Shown: piece by piece, positions 1 through 7,655 of the stretch
How positions within the stretch are numbered: the stretch's first letter is position 1
How the letters are laid out: each line of letters opens with the position of its first letter
Source of the DNA: Desulfovibrionaceae bacterium
GTDB lineage: Bacteria; Desulfobacterota; Desulfovibrionia; Desulfovibrionales; Desulfovibrionaceae
Direction: 5' to 3'
DNA length: 42,940 nt
Assembly: GCA_009773665.1 (NCBI GenBank)
Contig: WSYE01000033.1
Span: 1-42,940, forward strand
The notes under the pieces: generated by a model
Database searches by the model: none
What the model saw: the letters and a program-made list of their open reading frames with translations, nothing else
What the model was told of the DNA's origin: nothing
Made by a program: the position numbers and the translations under genes

Positions 1-48
1 GCACAGAAATCCGACGATGCGCAGCTCCCTGCCTGCTAAAACTGGCAT
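1..48 (-). CDS. flxD: FlxD/MvhD-like subunit, first 16 codons only
   Basis: Only the N-terminus lies in the window. From the ATG at 48 the frame reads MPVLAGRELRIVGFLC without a stop. RIVGFLC is how MvhD/FlxD proteins begin (the small iron-sulfur protein that passes electrons between the Flx NADH dehydrogenase and HdrA). A GGAGG sequence lies 4 bases upstream, inside the end of hdrA, so the two genes overlap by 13 bases and are probably translationally coupled. Gene order adh-hdrC-hdrB-hdrA-flxD matches the flxABCD-hdrABC cluster of Desulfovibrio. The identification rests on a short motif plus context. Confidence 0.72.
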   Translation of the reverse strand, partial: MPVLAGRELRIVGFLC

Positions 49-1994
49 AATGCCTCCACCTCCGCGAGAATCTGATTGTCCGTGAAGTGTTCGAGCTGGA
101 TGGCTCCCTGCGGACAGGTGACGGCGCAGATGCCGCAGCCCTGGCAGACCGTCTCGATCACCTCGGCCTTTTCCTGGCCCCTGAAGTCGATCATGTGGAT
201 GGCCCCGAACGGGCAGGTTGTCTCGCACTTGCCGCAACCCACGCACCGTTGCAGGTTCACCTGGGATATCTGTGGGTCGCTCTCCAGCTTCTGCTTGGAG
301 AAGAGCCCCAACACCTTGGCCGCCGACGCGCTGCCCTGGGCCACCGAGGACGGGATATCTTTTGGCCCCTGGGCGCATCCGGCCAGATAGACGCCCGCCG
401 TGTTGGTCTCCACCGGGCGCAGCTTGGGGTGGCTCTCCATGAAGTAGCCGTATTTGTCGTAGGAGATGCGCAGCTTCTCGGCCAGTTGGGGCGAGCCCAC
501 GGCGGCCTCGGCTCCCACGGCCAGCACCACCAGGTCGGCCTCGACTTCCATCTGAGAGCCCAGCAAGGTGTCCGCGCCGCGCACCAGGTACTTGCCATCC
601 TGGGGAACGATCATGGACACGCGCCCGCGAACGTAGCGCGCCCCATACTCTTCCATGGCCCGGCGGGTGAACTCGTCGTACATTTTGCCCGGCGCGCGGA
701 TGTCCATATAGAACACGTAGGACTGCGAGTCCGGGATGTGGTCCTTGGTGAGGATGGCCTGCTTGGCCGTGTACATGCAGCAGAAGCCCGAGCAGTACGG
801 ACGGTCCACCGACTTGTCGCGCGAACCCACGCACTGGATGAACACCACGGTCTTGGGTTCCTTGCCGTCCGAGGGGCGCTTCACGTGCCCGCCTGTCGGG
901 CCGGAGGCCGAGAGCAGGCGCTCGTACTGGAGCGCGGTGATCACGTCGGGGTAGCGCCCGCCTCCGTATTCGCCGTACTTGGAGTGGTCGAAGAGGTCGA
1001 AGCCGGTGGCGGCCACGATGGCCCCGATCTTCTCTTCCACGATTTCGTCCTGCATCTTGTAGTCGATGGCCCCGGTGGGGCAGATTTTGGCGCACACGCC
1101 GCACTTGCCCTTGATGAACTGGCGGCAGTACCCGGCGTCGATGACCGCTTTCTTAGGGATGGCCTGGGGGAAGGGAATGTTGATGGCCGGAGCGCCGCCG
1201 AGGGATTCGTTGAAGCGGTCCAGCGACTTCTTGCTGGGACACTTCTCCATGCAGGCACCGCAGCCGGTGCACTTGACCCAGTCCACATAGCTGGCTTTTT
1301 TGCGAATCTTCACGTTGAAGTTGCCCACATAGCCTGCCACTTCCTCAACCTCGGCGTAGGCGTAGAGCGTGATGTTCGGGTGCTGGGCCACGTCCACCAT
1401 CTTGGGGCCAAGGATACAGCTGGAGCAGTCCACCGTGGGGAAGGTCTTGTCCAGCTTGGCCATCTTGCCGCCGATGGAGGAGGTCCTCTCAACGAGGACC
1501 ACCTCCATGCCCCCATCTGCACAGTCCAGGGCTGCCTGGATTCCCGCGACACCGCCGCCTATGACCAGTACCCGGCGAGTGATGTCGAAACTTTTCGGCG
1601 TGAGCGGCCTGTTGCGGCGCAGCTTCTCCACCGCGATGCGCACCAGGTCGGCGGCCTTGTTGGTGTTGGCCGTGCGGTCCTTGCCGATCCAGGAGACGTG
1701 CTCGCGGATGTTGGCCATCTCCAGCATGTAGCGGTTCAGGCCCGCGCGCTCCACGGCGCGCCGGAAGGTCGGCTCATGCATGCGCGGCGTGCAGGAGGCC
1801 ACCACCACACCGTCCAGGCCACGGGTGCGCACCGCGTCGATTATGGCCTCCTGCCCCGGTTCGGAGCAGGAATACATCACGTCCTCGGCGTGGCTCACCT
1901 CGGGGAAGGCCATGGACGCGCGCGCCACGGCGGCGGTGTCCACGGTGCCTTCAATGTTGCTGCCGCAGTGGCAGACGAAAACGCCTATCTTCAT
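36..1994 (-). CDS. hdrA: Heterodisulfide reductase-like subunit A (HdrA)
   Basis: A 652-residue iron-sulfur flavoprotein, the electron-bifurcating hub of Hdr complexes. Visible parts are an N-terminal Cys pair (CHCG, residues 8-11), an FAD-binding GGGVAG motif near 146-151 and the HdrA-type DCSSCILGPKM segment near 189. Four ferredoxin-like clusters follow: CTGCGACMEKCP near 242, CGVCAKICP near 300, and CVGCGKCETTCP and CQGCGICAVTCP near the C-terminus. It is cytoplasmic. In the FlxABCD-HdrABC system of Desulfovibrio it would split electrons from NADH between ferredoxin and a disulfide acceptor such as DsrC (family knowledge). Its ATG overlaps the hdrB stop as ATGA. Confidence 0.95.
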   Translation of the reverse strand: MKIGVFVCHCGSNIEGTVDTAAVARASMAFPEVSHAEDVMYSCSEPGQEAIIDAVRTRGLDGVVVASCTPRMHEPTFRRAVERAGLNRYMLEMANIREHVSWIGKDRTANTNKAADLVRIAVEKLRRNRPLTPKSFDITRRVLVIGGGVAGIQAALDCADGGMEVVLVERTSSIGGKMAKLDKTFPTVDCSSCILGPKMVDVAQHPNITLYAYAEVEEVAGYVGNFNVKIRKKASYVDWVKCTGCGACMEKCPSKKSLDRFNESLGGAPAINIPFPQAIPKKAVIDAGYCRQFIKGKCGVCAKICPTGAIDYKMQDEIVEEKIGAIVAATGFDLFDHSKYGEYGGGRYPDVITALQYERLLSASGPTGGHVKRPSDGKEPKTVVFIQCVGSRDKSVDRPYCSGFCCMYTAKQAILTKDHIPDSQSYVFYMDIRAPGKMYDEFTRRAMEEYGARYVRGRVSMIVPQDGKYLVRGADTLLGSQMEVEADLVVLAVGAEAAVGSPQLAEKLRISYDKYGYFMESHPKLRPVETNTAGVYLAGCAQGPKDIPSSVAQGSASAAKVLGLFSKQKLESDPQISQVNLQRCVGCGKCETTCPFGAIHMIDFRGQEKAEVIETVCQGCGICAVTCPQGAIQLEHFTDNQILAEVEALCQF

Positions 1995-2908
1995 ACCCGG
2001 CTCCCGCGTTCGGACTGCTTGTTGGCGATCGTCGATGCGGCCATGGCCTCGAAGGCCCGGTCAGGGCTCACGCAGAGCTTGTCGAACCCGAGTTCGGCCT
2101 CGGCCACGCCCAGGGCCATTCCCATCAGCTGGGTGAAATAGAGCACCGGCATGGAATAGGCCCGACCGCTGTGCTGGGAGGCCTGTTCCTGGCGAAGATC
2201 CAGGTTCATCTGGCACAGGGGGCAGGCCGTGGCCATCATGTCGGCTCCAAGGCCTACCGCCGTGTCCAGCAGTTTGCTGGAGAGTCTGGCCACCACGTCC
2301 TTGCGGGCCACGCCGTAGGACGCGCCGCAGCATTCGACCTTCAGCGGGAAGGGAACCACTTCCGCGCCCAGGGCCGCCAAAATGCGGTCCATGGCCATGG
2401 GGTTCTCGTGGTCGTCGAACTGCATGATTTCGGGCGGGCGGTTCATGATGCAGCCGTAGTACGGCGCGACCTTCAGGCCCTTGAGCGGCTTCTGGACTGA
2501 CGCCGCGATCATCTCCAGCCCCACGTCCTCAACCAGGATCTGAAGCACGGACTTGGCCTGGACGTCGCCCTTGCAGGGCGTGTCCAGGAGCGAGTTCACC
2601 CTGGCGCGAAATTCCGGCTTTTCCATGCGGTGCCCGGCTGTGCGCAGGTTGGTCAGGCAACTGGGGCATGGGGTGATGACCGTCTCCCGGCCCGTGGACT
2701 CCACCTTGGCCAGGTTTCGGGCGGAAAGCGCGGCGGAGAGCACGTGATCCACGGTGTGCGCGGGCGAGGAGCCGCAGCAGCTCCAGTCCGGAACGTCGTG
2801 AAGCTCCACGAACAGGGCCTTGCACACGGCCCGCGTGGAGCTGTCGTATTCCATGGACGTGCCAAGCCCCGAACAGCCGGGGTAGTAGGCGAAAGAATGG
2901 CCCCTCAT
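1991..2908 (-). CDS. hdrB: Heterodisulfide reductase-like subunit B (HdrB)
   Basis: A 305-residue protein with two CCG domains: WSCCGSS with CPSC about 40 residues later, and ECCGASYG with CPLC further on. These bind the non-cubane clusters at which HdrB reduces its disulfide substrate. The start used is the ATG at 2908 (MRGHSFAYYPGC), overlapping the hdrC stop as ATGA. The same frame stays open upstream to about 3757, but that part is antisense-like, arginine-rich sequence over hdrC. HdrB and HdrC together form the catalytic arm that takes electrons from HdrA. Both CCG motifs are intact. Confidence 0.95.
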   Translation of the reverse strand: MRGHSFAYYPGCSGLGTSMEYDSSTRAVCKALFVELHDVPDWSCCGSSPAHTVDHVLSAALSARNLAKVESTGRETVITPCPSCLTNLRTAGHRMEKPEFRARVNSLLDTPCKGDVQAKSVLQILVEDVGLEMIAASVQKPLKGLKVAPYYGCIMNRPPEIMQFDDHENPMAMDRILAALGAEVVPFPLKVECCGASYGVARKDVVARLSSKLLDTAVGLGADMMATACPLCQMNLDLRQEQASQHSGRAYSMPVLYFTQLMGMALGVAEAELGFDKLCVSPDRAFEAMAASTIANKQSERGSRV

Positions 2909-3453
2909 AGACAGCCCCCCTGCTCCTCGAAGCGCTTGAAGATTTTCTCCATCTCGCCAAGACCCTGAATGGGGTGCGGCTTGAGCGCCAGCTTGCCCTT
3001 GGGGATGATGCGCGGGGCCAGATCGAAATCGGTCCAGACACGGCCCGTACGGGCAACGTACTTGGCCAGGAGCCCTGCCTCGAACACGCGTCCGTGCTTG
3101 CGCACCGACTCCAGGAAGCTGTCCCAGAACACCTTCACGGCCCGCTCGGGGGCGTGCCCTTCGCATCTGGCCATGTGGCGCAGCACGTCCATGATCCTGG
3201 CCACGTCGATGTCGTTGGGACAGCGGGTGGTGCAGGATTCGCAAGTGGCGCAAAGCCAAAGCGACTTGCAGGTGAGGGTCTTGTGCTTCTGTCCGGCCTG
3301 CACCAGACGCATGATCTGGTTGACCGGGATGTCGTAGGCGAAGGTGTAGGGGCATCCTGCCGTGCAGTTGCCGCACTGGTAGCAGAGCGCCAGGTTCTGC
3401 TCGCTGGCGGCCTGGACCTGGGCCACGAAGTCCGCGTCGAAAGACGCGCTCAT
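2905..3453 (-). CDS. hdrC: Heterodisulfide reductase-like subunit C (HdrC)
   Basis: A 182-residue ferredoxin-like electron-transfer subunit with two 4Fe-4S motifs, CYQCGNCTAGCP near residue 26 and CATCESCTTRCP near residue 69. It links HdrA to HdrB. The start is placed at 3453 (MSASFDAD) because GGAG sits 5 bases upstream; an in-frame ATG at 3468 lacks a binding site. The stop overlaps the hdrB ATG as ATGA. The gene lies about 105 bases downstream of adh on the same strand with a strong hairpin in between, so the hdr genes are probably co-transcribed with adh but separately tuned. Confidence 0.94.
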   Translation of the reverse strand: MSASFDADFVAQVQAASEQNLALCYQCGNCTAGCPYTFAYDIPVNQIMRLVQAGQKHKTLTCKSLWLCATCESCTTRCPNDIDVARIMDVLRHMARCEGHAPERAVKVFWDSFLESVRKHGRVFEAGLLAKYVARTGRVWTDFDLAPRIIPKGKLALKPHPIQGLGEMEKIFKRFEEQGGCL

Positions 3454-3506
3454 GTTCACTCCATCCATGGGTATGATTCCAGTGCCATTGGCGTTTGCCG
3501 GACCGC

Positions 3507-3533
3507 TCCGGGAGGGCTTGGAGCCCTCCCGGA
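3507..3533 (-). other. Intercistronic hairpin between adh and hdrC
   Basis: A perfect 12-bp stem (TCCGGGAGGGCT at 3507-3518 with its complement at 3522-3533) around a 3-base loop. On the transcribed minus strand no T-run follows, so it is not a classical intrinsic terminator. A processing or stabilising structure that allows more adh than hdr product is an inference. Confidence 0.7.
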
Positions 3534-3558
3534 CGGCCGGATTTCGGGATGGATGATG

Positions 3559-4740
3559 CTACAGGGCGGCTTTGTAGATGGCCGCTACGTCCTTGTCGGT
3601 GGGGCAGCGCGGGTTGGTGAAGCCGCAGGCGTCCTTCTGGGCGTTCTTGGTCATGGTATCGATGTCCTTGGCCTGAACGTCCTTGCCGTAACGCTTGCCG
3701 AGCTCGACCAGGCCGGAGGGGATGCCCACGTCGGTGGACAGCTGGCGGATGGCGCACAAGGCTTTTTCGGCGGCGGCGCGCAGCGGCATGCCTTCGATGT
3801 TCTCGCCCATGATCTCGGCCATCTTGGCGAAGCGCTCAACCCTGGCGATCAGGTTGAACTGCTCCACGTGGGGCAGCAGGATGGCGTTGCATTCGCCGTG
3901 GGGCAGGTCGTAGAAACCGCCCAGCTGGTGCGCCATGGCGTGCACGTGGCCCAGGCTCGCGTTGTTGAAGGCCATGCCGGCCAGGTACTGGGCGAAGCAC
4001 ATGCCTTCGCGGGCTTCCAGGTCGGACCCGTTGGCCACGGCCTTGCGCAGATACTTGAAGATCAGCTCGAAGGCCTTTTCGGCGCAGGCGTCGGTCATAG
4101 GGGTGGCGATGGTGGAAACGTAGGCTTCCACGGCGTGAGTCAGGGCGTCCATGCCGGTGGCGGCGGTCAGCGAGGGGGGCATGCCCACCATGAGCAGGGG
4201 ATCGTCGATGGCGATGTTGGGGGTGACGCGCCAGTCCACAATGGCCATTTTAACGTGACGGGAGAGGTCGGTGATGATGCAGAAGCGGGTCATTTCGGAA
4301 GCGGTGCCCGCAGTGGTGTTCACGGCCAGGTACGGGGGCATGGGCTTGGTGGACTTGTCCACGCCTTCGAAGTCATGGATCTTGCCGCCGTTGGCAACCA
4401 CAAGGCCGACGCCCTTGCCGCAGTCGTGCGAGGAGCCGCCGCCCAGGGTGATCAGGCTGTCGCACTTGTTCTTCTTGTACACTTCGACGCCCGCGTGGAC
4501 GTTCGCGTCGGTGGGGTTGGGGATGGTGTCGGAGTAGACCACGTACTCCATTTTGGCCGCGTCGAGCAGATCGGTGATCTGCTTGCAGATGCCCGCCTTC
4601 ACGATGCCCATGTCGGTGACGATCAGAGGCTTGGAACCGCCGAGAGCCTTGATCTTTTCAGGAATGGACTTGGCGGCGCCGATGCCGATCAGGGTGACGC
4701 TGGGGATGAAGAATCCGTAGACTTGTTCGATCACGGCCAT
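3559..4740 (-). CDS. adh: Iron-containing alcohol dehydrogenase
   Basis: A 393-residue group III (iron-type) alcohol dehydrogenase, expected to oxidise ethanol and other primary alcohols with NAD in the cytoplasm. It shows the nucleotide-binding GGGSSHD near residue 97 and the usual iron-ligand region: IAIDDP, then His in LTHAVEAY, GHVHAMAHQLGG and LPHGECN. The start is the ATG at 4740 (MAVIEQVYG), with AAGGAG 9 bases upstream; the ATG three codons earlier sits directly on that site. It is first in the adh-hdrCBA-flxD series, as in D. vulgaris, where the cluster acts in ethanol metabolism. A sigma-54 type promoter lies 67 bases upstream of the start codon. Confidence 0.95.
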   Translation of the reverse strand: MAVIEQVYGFFIPSVTLIGIGAAKSIPEKIKALGGSKPLIVTDMGIVKAGICKQITDLLDAAKMEYVVYSDTIPNPTDANVHAGVEVYKKNKCDSLITLGGGSSHDCGKGVGLVVANGGKIHDFEGVDKSTKPMPPYLAVNTTAGTASEMTRFCIITDLSRHVKMAIVDWRVTPNIAIDDPLLMVGMPPSLTAATGMDALTHAVEAYVSTIATPMTDACAEKAFELIFKYLRKAVANGSDLEAREGMCFAQYLAGMAFNNASLGHVHAMAHQLGGFYDLPHGECNAILLPHVEQFNLIARVERFAKMAEIMGENIEGMPLRAAAEKALCAIRQLSTDVGIPSGLVELGKRYGKDVQAKDIDTMTKNAQKDACGFTNPRCPTDKDVAAIYKAAL

Positions 4741-4806
4741 GACTTCCATCTCCTTGGGTTGGGGGTTGCGGTCATGAGCATGCGCTCATCTATTGCTCCT
4801 CCCCAA

Positions 4807-4823
4807 GGCAAGTTTCAGGCCAA
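4807..4823 (-). promoter_or_regulatory. Sigma-54 (-24/-12) promoter for adh
   Basis: On the minus strand the sequence reads TTGGCCTGAAACTTGCC: TGGC, exactly 7 bases, then TTGC, the canonical spacing of an RpoN promoter. It precedes adh, which starts at 4740, and is the only such match I noticed in the gene-free stretches. The rest of 4741-5064 holds the adh leader, an AT-rich segment (4820-4860) and the repeats at 4989-5031. Confidence 0.75.
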
Positions 4824-4988
4824 AATAATTATCGTTTTATTTTAGTGTGTTAATCAGGAAGGCGTAGGACGGAGGGTGAGAAAGGATGCACACGGGTTTT
4901 GCAGGATGCAGCACACAGGCTCCCAAAGCCTGCGACAGCACGCACAAATATGAATTTTAGTGTAACAATTCAGGGCTTTGGTCTGGTG

Positions 4989-5031
4989 TGTGGCAAAATG
5001 ACATCAAAATAGCCCGACATGTGGCAAAATG
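4989..5031. promoter_or_regulatory. Two 12-base direct repeats, candidate activator or TunR site
   Basis: TGTGGCAAAATG occurs exactly at 4989-5000 and again at 5020-5031, 31 bases apart (about three helical turns). The pair lies about 165 bases upstream of the adh sigma-54 promoter, a usual distance for an enhancer-binding protein, and 34 bases downstream of the TunR-like gene. The second copy forms the palindrome GGCAAAATGCC. Which protein binds is unknown. Confidence 0.55.
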
Positions 5032-5064
5032 CCCCTTGCTTGTGGACACGCGGAGAACCACTTT

Positions 5065-6243
5065 CTATTCGGCGTTCAGAATTACTGAGAAGGCCTTGAA
5101 CAGAACGCAGATGTCGTCGCCCACCTTGAGTTCCAGCGCCCTGACGGACTCGTCGGTCACCAGGGAGCAGATCTTGGTGCCGTCGGCCAGTTCCACAACG
5201 ACCTCGGCGGAAATCTGCCCTTCGTTCACTTTTATGATTTTGCCGCAGTATTTGTTTCGGGCGCTGGTCTTGAGCTTCATGTCCTCCTTGACCAGGATGA
5301 CCCACGGGGCCTTCACCGTGGCCACGACCAGAGACCCGACCGATATGCCCAGAGCCTCAAGGCTGTCGTGGGTGATGACCGAAGCCACCTTCAGGCCGCT
5401 CGGCGTGGCGACTTCGACCTCCGCCAGGATGTTGCCTGACCGAATGGATGTCACCTTGCCCGTGAACGAATTCCGGGCGCTGGTCTTCATCTCAGTTTCC
5501 TTCAGGATGTAGAAGTTGACGATGCGCTTGATGTCGTCTTCGGAAAAATTGACGTACTGAGCCGTGAGATTCACGCTCTGGTGCCCCATGATGGCTTGCA
5601 CCACCTTGAGCGGCACGCCTTCGCGCAGCAGTTCCACGGCCCGCGAATGCCGGATGACTCTGGGGTTGGCCAGCTCCCTGAGCAGGCCGCACTCATCGGC
5701 ACGCTCATAGAACTTTCTGCGCACAAAGCCCTGGTCCAGCTTGAACACCTCTCCCCGCAGCGACGCCGCCATGGGTTCTTGAAGCAGTCGTTCCATTTCC
5801 TGTGCAATCTCCTTGGGGAGCTGCACCCGGCGCGGGTGTTCGCCGCGCACCTCAAGTTCGGAGCGTTGGAAATCGAAATCGCGGTGGTCGTCCACGGCGA
5901 TGGCTTCGCCGAGTTTCAGCGCGCCGTAGCGAATCAGTAGAAAAAGCAGCCATATGCGCGCACGCGACCGCCTGCGGGCCGGGCTGCCCACTGCCTCGTA
6001 CCAGGAGCGGAAGGCCTGGGTCAGTTCCATCAGCTGGACATGATCCAGGTGCTTGACGTCTGAGGGCACCTCGAACGTCTTCGCCGGACAGGGGGCTTTC
6101 GCGGTGCGGCGTTGTCCCGCTCCGCACTCCGCCGACGGCGTATTCCCGTCCGTGGTGGGACCTCCGCCGATTTTTTCCAGGACGAAGCGGAGATCGTCGG
6201 AGCCAAGCGAGTTCAGGAATGTGACCAGATTATCTCGAATCAT
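5065..6243 (-). CDS. tunR: TunR-like regulator: tyrosine-recombinase fold fused to two TOBE/Mop domains
   Basis: A 392-residue fusion. Residues about 60-245 resemble the catalytic domain of tyrosine recombinases, ending in IRHSRAVELL, IMGHQSV and LTAQYV. Two oxyanion-binding TOBE/Mop repeats follow, each opening with KTSARN (about 252-320 and 325-392). This architecture is that of TunR, the tungstate/molybdate-responsive regulator described in Desulfovibrio. The first catalytic Arg position looks like Lys (GALKLGE) and the HxxR His looks like Arg (RVIRH), while the GH and Tyr remain, so DNA binding without recombination is likely (inference). The start at 6243 has GAGGTG 7 bases upstream; a GTG at 6258 is possible. 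No mod or tup transport genes are adjacent. Confidence 0.8.
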   Translation of the reverse strand: MIRDNLVTFLNSLGSDDLRFVLEKIGGGPTTDGNTPSAECGAGQRRTAKAPCPAKTFEVPSDVKHLDHVQLMELTQAFRSWYEAVGSPARRRSRARIWLLFLLIRYGALKLGEAIAVDDHRDFDFQRSELEVRGEHPRRVQLPKEIAQEMERLLQEPMAASLRGEVFKLDQGFVRRKFYERADECGLLRELANPRVIRHSRAVELLREGVPLKVVQAIMGHQSVNLTAQYVNFSEDDIKRIVNFYILKETEMKTSARNSFTGKVTSIRSGNILAEVEVATPSGLKVASVITHDSLEALGISVGSLVVATVKAPWVILVKEDMKLKTSARNKYCGKIIKVNEGQISAEVVVELADGTKICSLVTDESVRALELKVGDDICVLFKAFSVILNAE

Positions 6244-6363
6244 GCTGAAGCACCTCACATTTTGGCTGTTACCACCGAATCACGCGTTTGTCCCATTGTC
6301 ACGAATCATTCAAAATGCGTGAGTGGATTGGCGATGCGGGCTCCAGGCCGTATAGGGAAGGCT

Positions 6364-6383
6364 CCGGCTGGTTACCGAGCCGG
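6364..6383 (+). promoter_or_regulatory. Leader hairpin just before the ribosome binding site of the 88-aa membrane protein
   Basis: CCGGCT (6364-6369) pairs with AGCCGG (6378-6383), with possible further pairing of GGT and ACC in the loop. The stem ends directly against the AAGGAG site at 6384-6389, so it could affect translation. No known riboswitch class is recognised. Confidence 0.45.
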
Positions 6384-6395
6384 AAGGAGCATGTT

Positions 6396-6662
6396 ATGGA
6401 ACTTCTTGTCATACTGGCAGCCTGCTTCACGCTGCTTTTCATCGTTGAGGTATTTCTCGGCGGAGCGCTGCCCGCACCGGAACCCGGCTGCAAGCACGTT
6501 AGCGGGCGCATGAAGATGGGGGCGTTCTTCGGGCAGGCCCTGCCCCTGTCCGCTGCGGGAATCGGCCTGCCCATGTCCATCCAGCACGGCTGGGCCATAT
6601 GGATGGTGGCGGGCGCGCTCATCCTGCACGTGGTGGTCTGCCGGATTATAAGAGCCTGTTGA
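6396..6662 (+). CDS. Small two-helix membrane protein, function unknown
   Basis: An 88-residue protein starting MELLVILAACFTLL; AAGGAG lies 6 bases before the ATG at 6396. Hydrophobic segments at residues about 2-24 and 66-84 suggest two membrane helices. The middle part (PAPEPGCKHVSGRMKMGAFF) is polar, then glycine-rich. An earlier in-frame start near 6288 is disfavoured because it has no binding site and would add a polar N-terminus. It stands alone on the plus strand between tunR and the rhodanese gene, which converges on it across a terminator. I do not recognise the family. Confidence 0.75.
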   Translation: MELLVILAACFTLLFIVEVFLGGALPAPEPGCKHVSGRMKMGAFFGQALPLSAAGIGLPMSIQHGWAIWMVAGALILHVVVCRIIRAC

Positions 6663-6831
6663 GATGCGCTGCGTCGCCGTACTCGTCATCTCGCGCAAGT
6701 AAACGGACGCCCCGCAAGTCCTGGCCTGTCTCGCGTCGACGCAAGCACAGGAAGCGACTGTAATACACGGTATCGAGAAGCCTGTGGCGCAACGCGCGCC
6801 TTCCGCTCCTTCCAGGATAATTGCCACAAGA

Positions 6832-6863
6832 AAGGGCAGCCCCGCTTTCGCCGGGCTGCCCTT
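6832..6863 (-). terminator. Intrinsic terminator of the rhodanese gene, possibly bidirectional
   Basis: AAGGGCAGCCC (6832-6842) pairs with GGGCTGCCCTT (6853-6863), an 11-bp stem. On the minus strand it is followed by TTTCTT. It sits 25 bases beyond the rhodanese stop and could also stop transcription from the plus-strand membrane-protein gene. Confidence 0.85.
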
Positions 6864-6887
6864 CTGAATTCATGCGGAAAGCGGGAA

Positions 6888-7475
6888 CTACTTGGTCCAG
6901 ACCAGTTTGGGGTCCAGGGAGTAGGTCCAGGGCAGGCCGTAGTTTTTCCAGCCGTTCTTCATGCGTTTGTTGTTGTAGACGCTCTCAGGGTCGCTCACCA
7001 TGTCGCCCTCGAAGCTGTCCACAATGTTGTAGGCGTTGGCGTACCCGGCCTGAGCCAGCAGGTTGACCGCAACAGCGGCGCGCTGGCCGCTGCGGCACAT
7101 CACCAGCACGGTGGCGTTCTTGTCGATGTGCTTGGCGACCTGGGCGACGAAATCAGGATTGGCGGCCATGCCGTAGGTCTTCTTCTCGGCATCGAAATTT
7201 CCGGAAAACAGTTGCACCGGAACGTTAAGGGCCATCTCGGGGTGTCCCACGAAGCTGTATTCCTCGGGGGTACGCACATCCAGAATGACGACTTCCTTGG
7301 GTTTGGCGCGCCACATCAGGTAGGCTTCCATGGAATTGCAGTACTTGCCCAGAGTGGTCTGTTTGCGGGTGTCCGTGGGAACCGGGGTGCTGGGCGCGGG
7401 CTGCGCCAGGGCCAGGGCGGCCCAGAGGATGGAACTCACGGCGACGGCAGTCAGGATGATCGAGAGTTTTCTCAT
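6888..7475 (-). CDS. Secreted rhodanese-domain protein
   Basis: A 195-residue protein with an N-terminal signal peptide (hydrophobic residues 5-24, cleavage probably after ALA or AQ). The single rhodanese domain shows LDVRTPEEY at 65-73 and the active loop VMCRSGQRA, with the persulfide-forming Cys at residue 127. Such proteins transfer sulfane sulfur; this one would act in the periplasm. The start at 7475 has GAAGGA upstream. It has its own terminator and a 9-bp inverted repeat just upstream, so it looks like an independently controlled single gene. The sulfur donor and acceptor cannot be told from sequence. Confidence 0.9.
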   Translation of the reverse strand: MRKLSIILTAVAVSSILWAALALAQPAPSTPVPTDTRKQTTLGKYCNSMEAYLMWRAKPKEVVILDVRTPEEYSFVGHPEMALNVPVQLFSGNFDAEKKTYGMAANPDFVAQVAKHIDKNATVLVMCRSGQRAAVAVNLLAQAGYANAYNIVDSFEGDMVSDPESVYNNKRMKNGWKNYGLPWTYSLDPKLVWTK

Positions 7476-7504
7476 TGTTGTCCTTCTTCCAGAGAGGTTT
7501 CCGA

Positions 7505-7530
7505 ATGAAATGAGCAGCTTTTCATTTCAT
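7505..7530. promoter_or_regulatory. 9-bp inverted repeat upstream of the rhodanese gene
   Basis: ATGAAATGA (7505-7513) and TCATTTCAT (7522-7530) form a perfect inverted repeat with an 8-base centre, 30 bases from the start codon. The size and position suit a dimeric repressor operator or a leader hairpin. The binding factor is unknown. Confidence 0.45.
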
Positions 7531-7655
7531 ACAGAAGCGTACAGGAGAGAACAACAGGCAAATAACTCGACCATTTTACGACGAATTCCACTGATACTGG
7601 ACAAAATGGGATACACCCAGGCAGTCGTCCTGACTGTTTCGCAAAACCGCTGTGA

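Noticed and set aside
87-2141. A 684-codon open frame on the plus strand opposite hdrA
   Set aside because: It is antisense to an unmistakable hdrA, is rich in His/Gly/Val/Ala as GC-biased shadows are, and has no domain. Similar plus-strand shadows over adh (2974-4845), ilvC (13260-14426) and ilvB (14509-16245) were dropped for the same reason.
4815-4860. AT-rich segment upstream of adh as a further copy of the intergenic element
   Set aside because: It shares only TAATTATTTTG with copy C. It lacks the hairpin, the loop and the ends, and it overlaps the sigma-54 promoter.
6340-6395. Fluoride or molybdenum-cofactor riboswitch in the 88-aa protein leader
   Set aside because: Only one simple hairpin is present; the conserved motifs and pseudoknot of those classes are not found.
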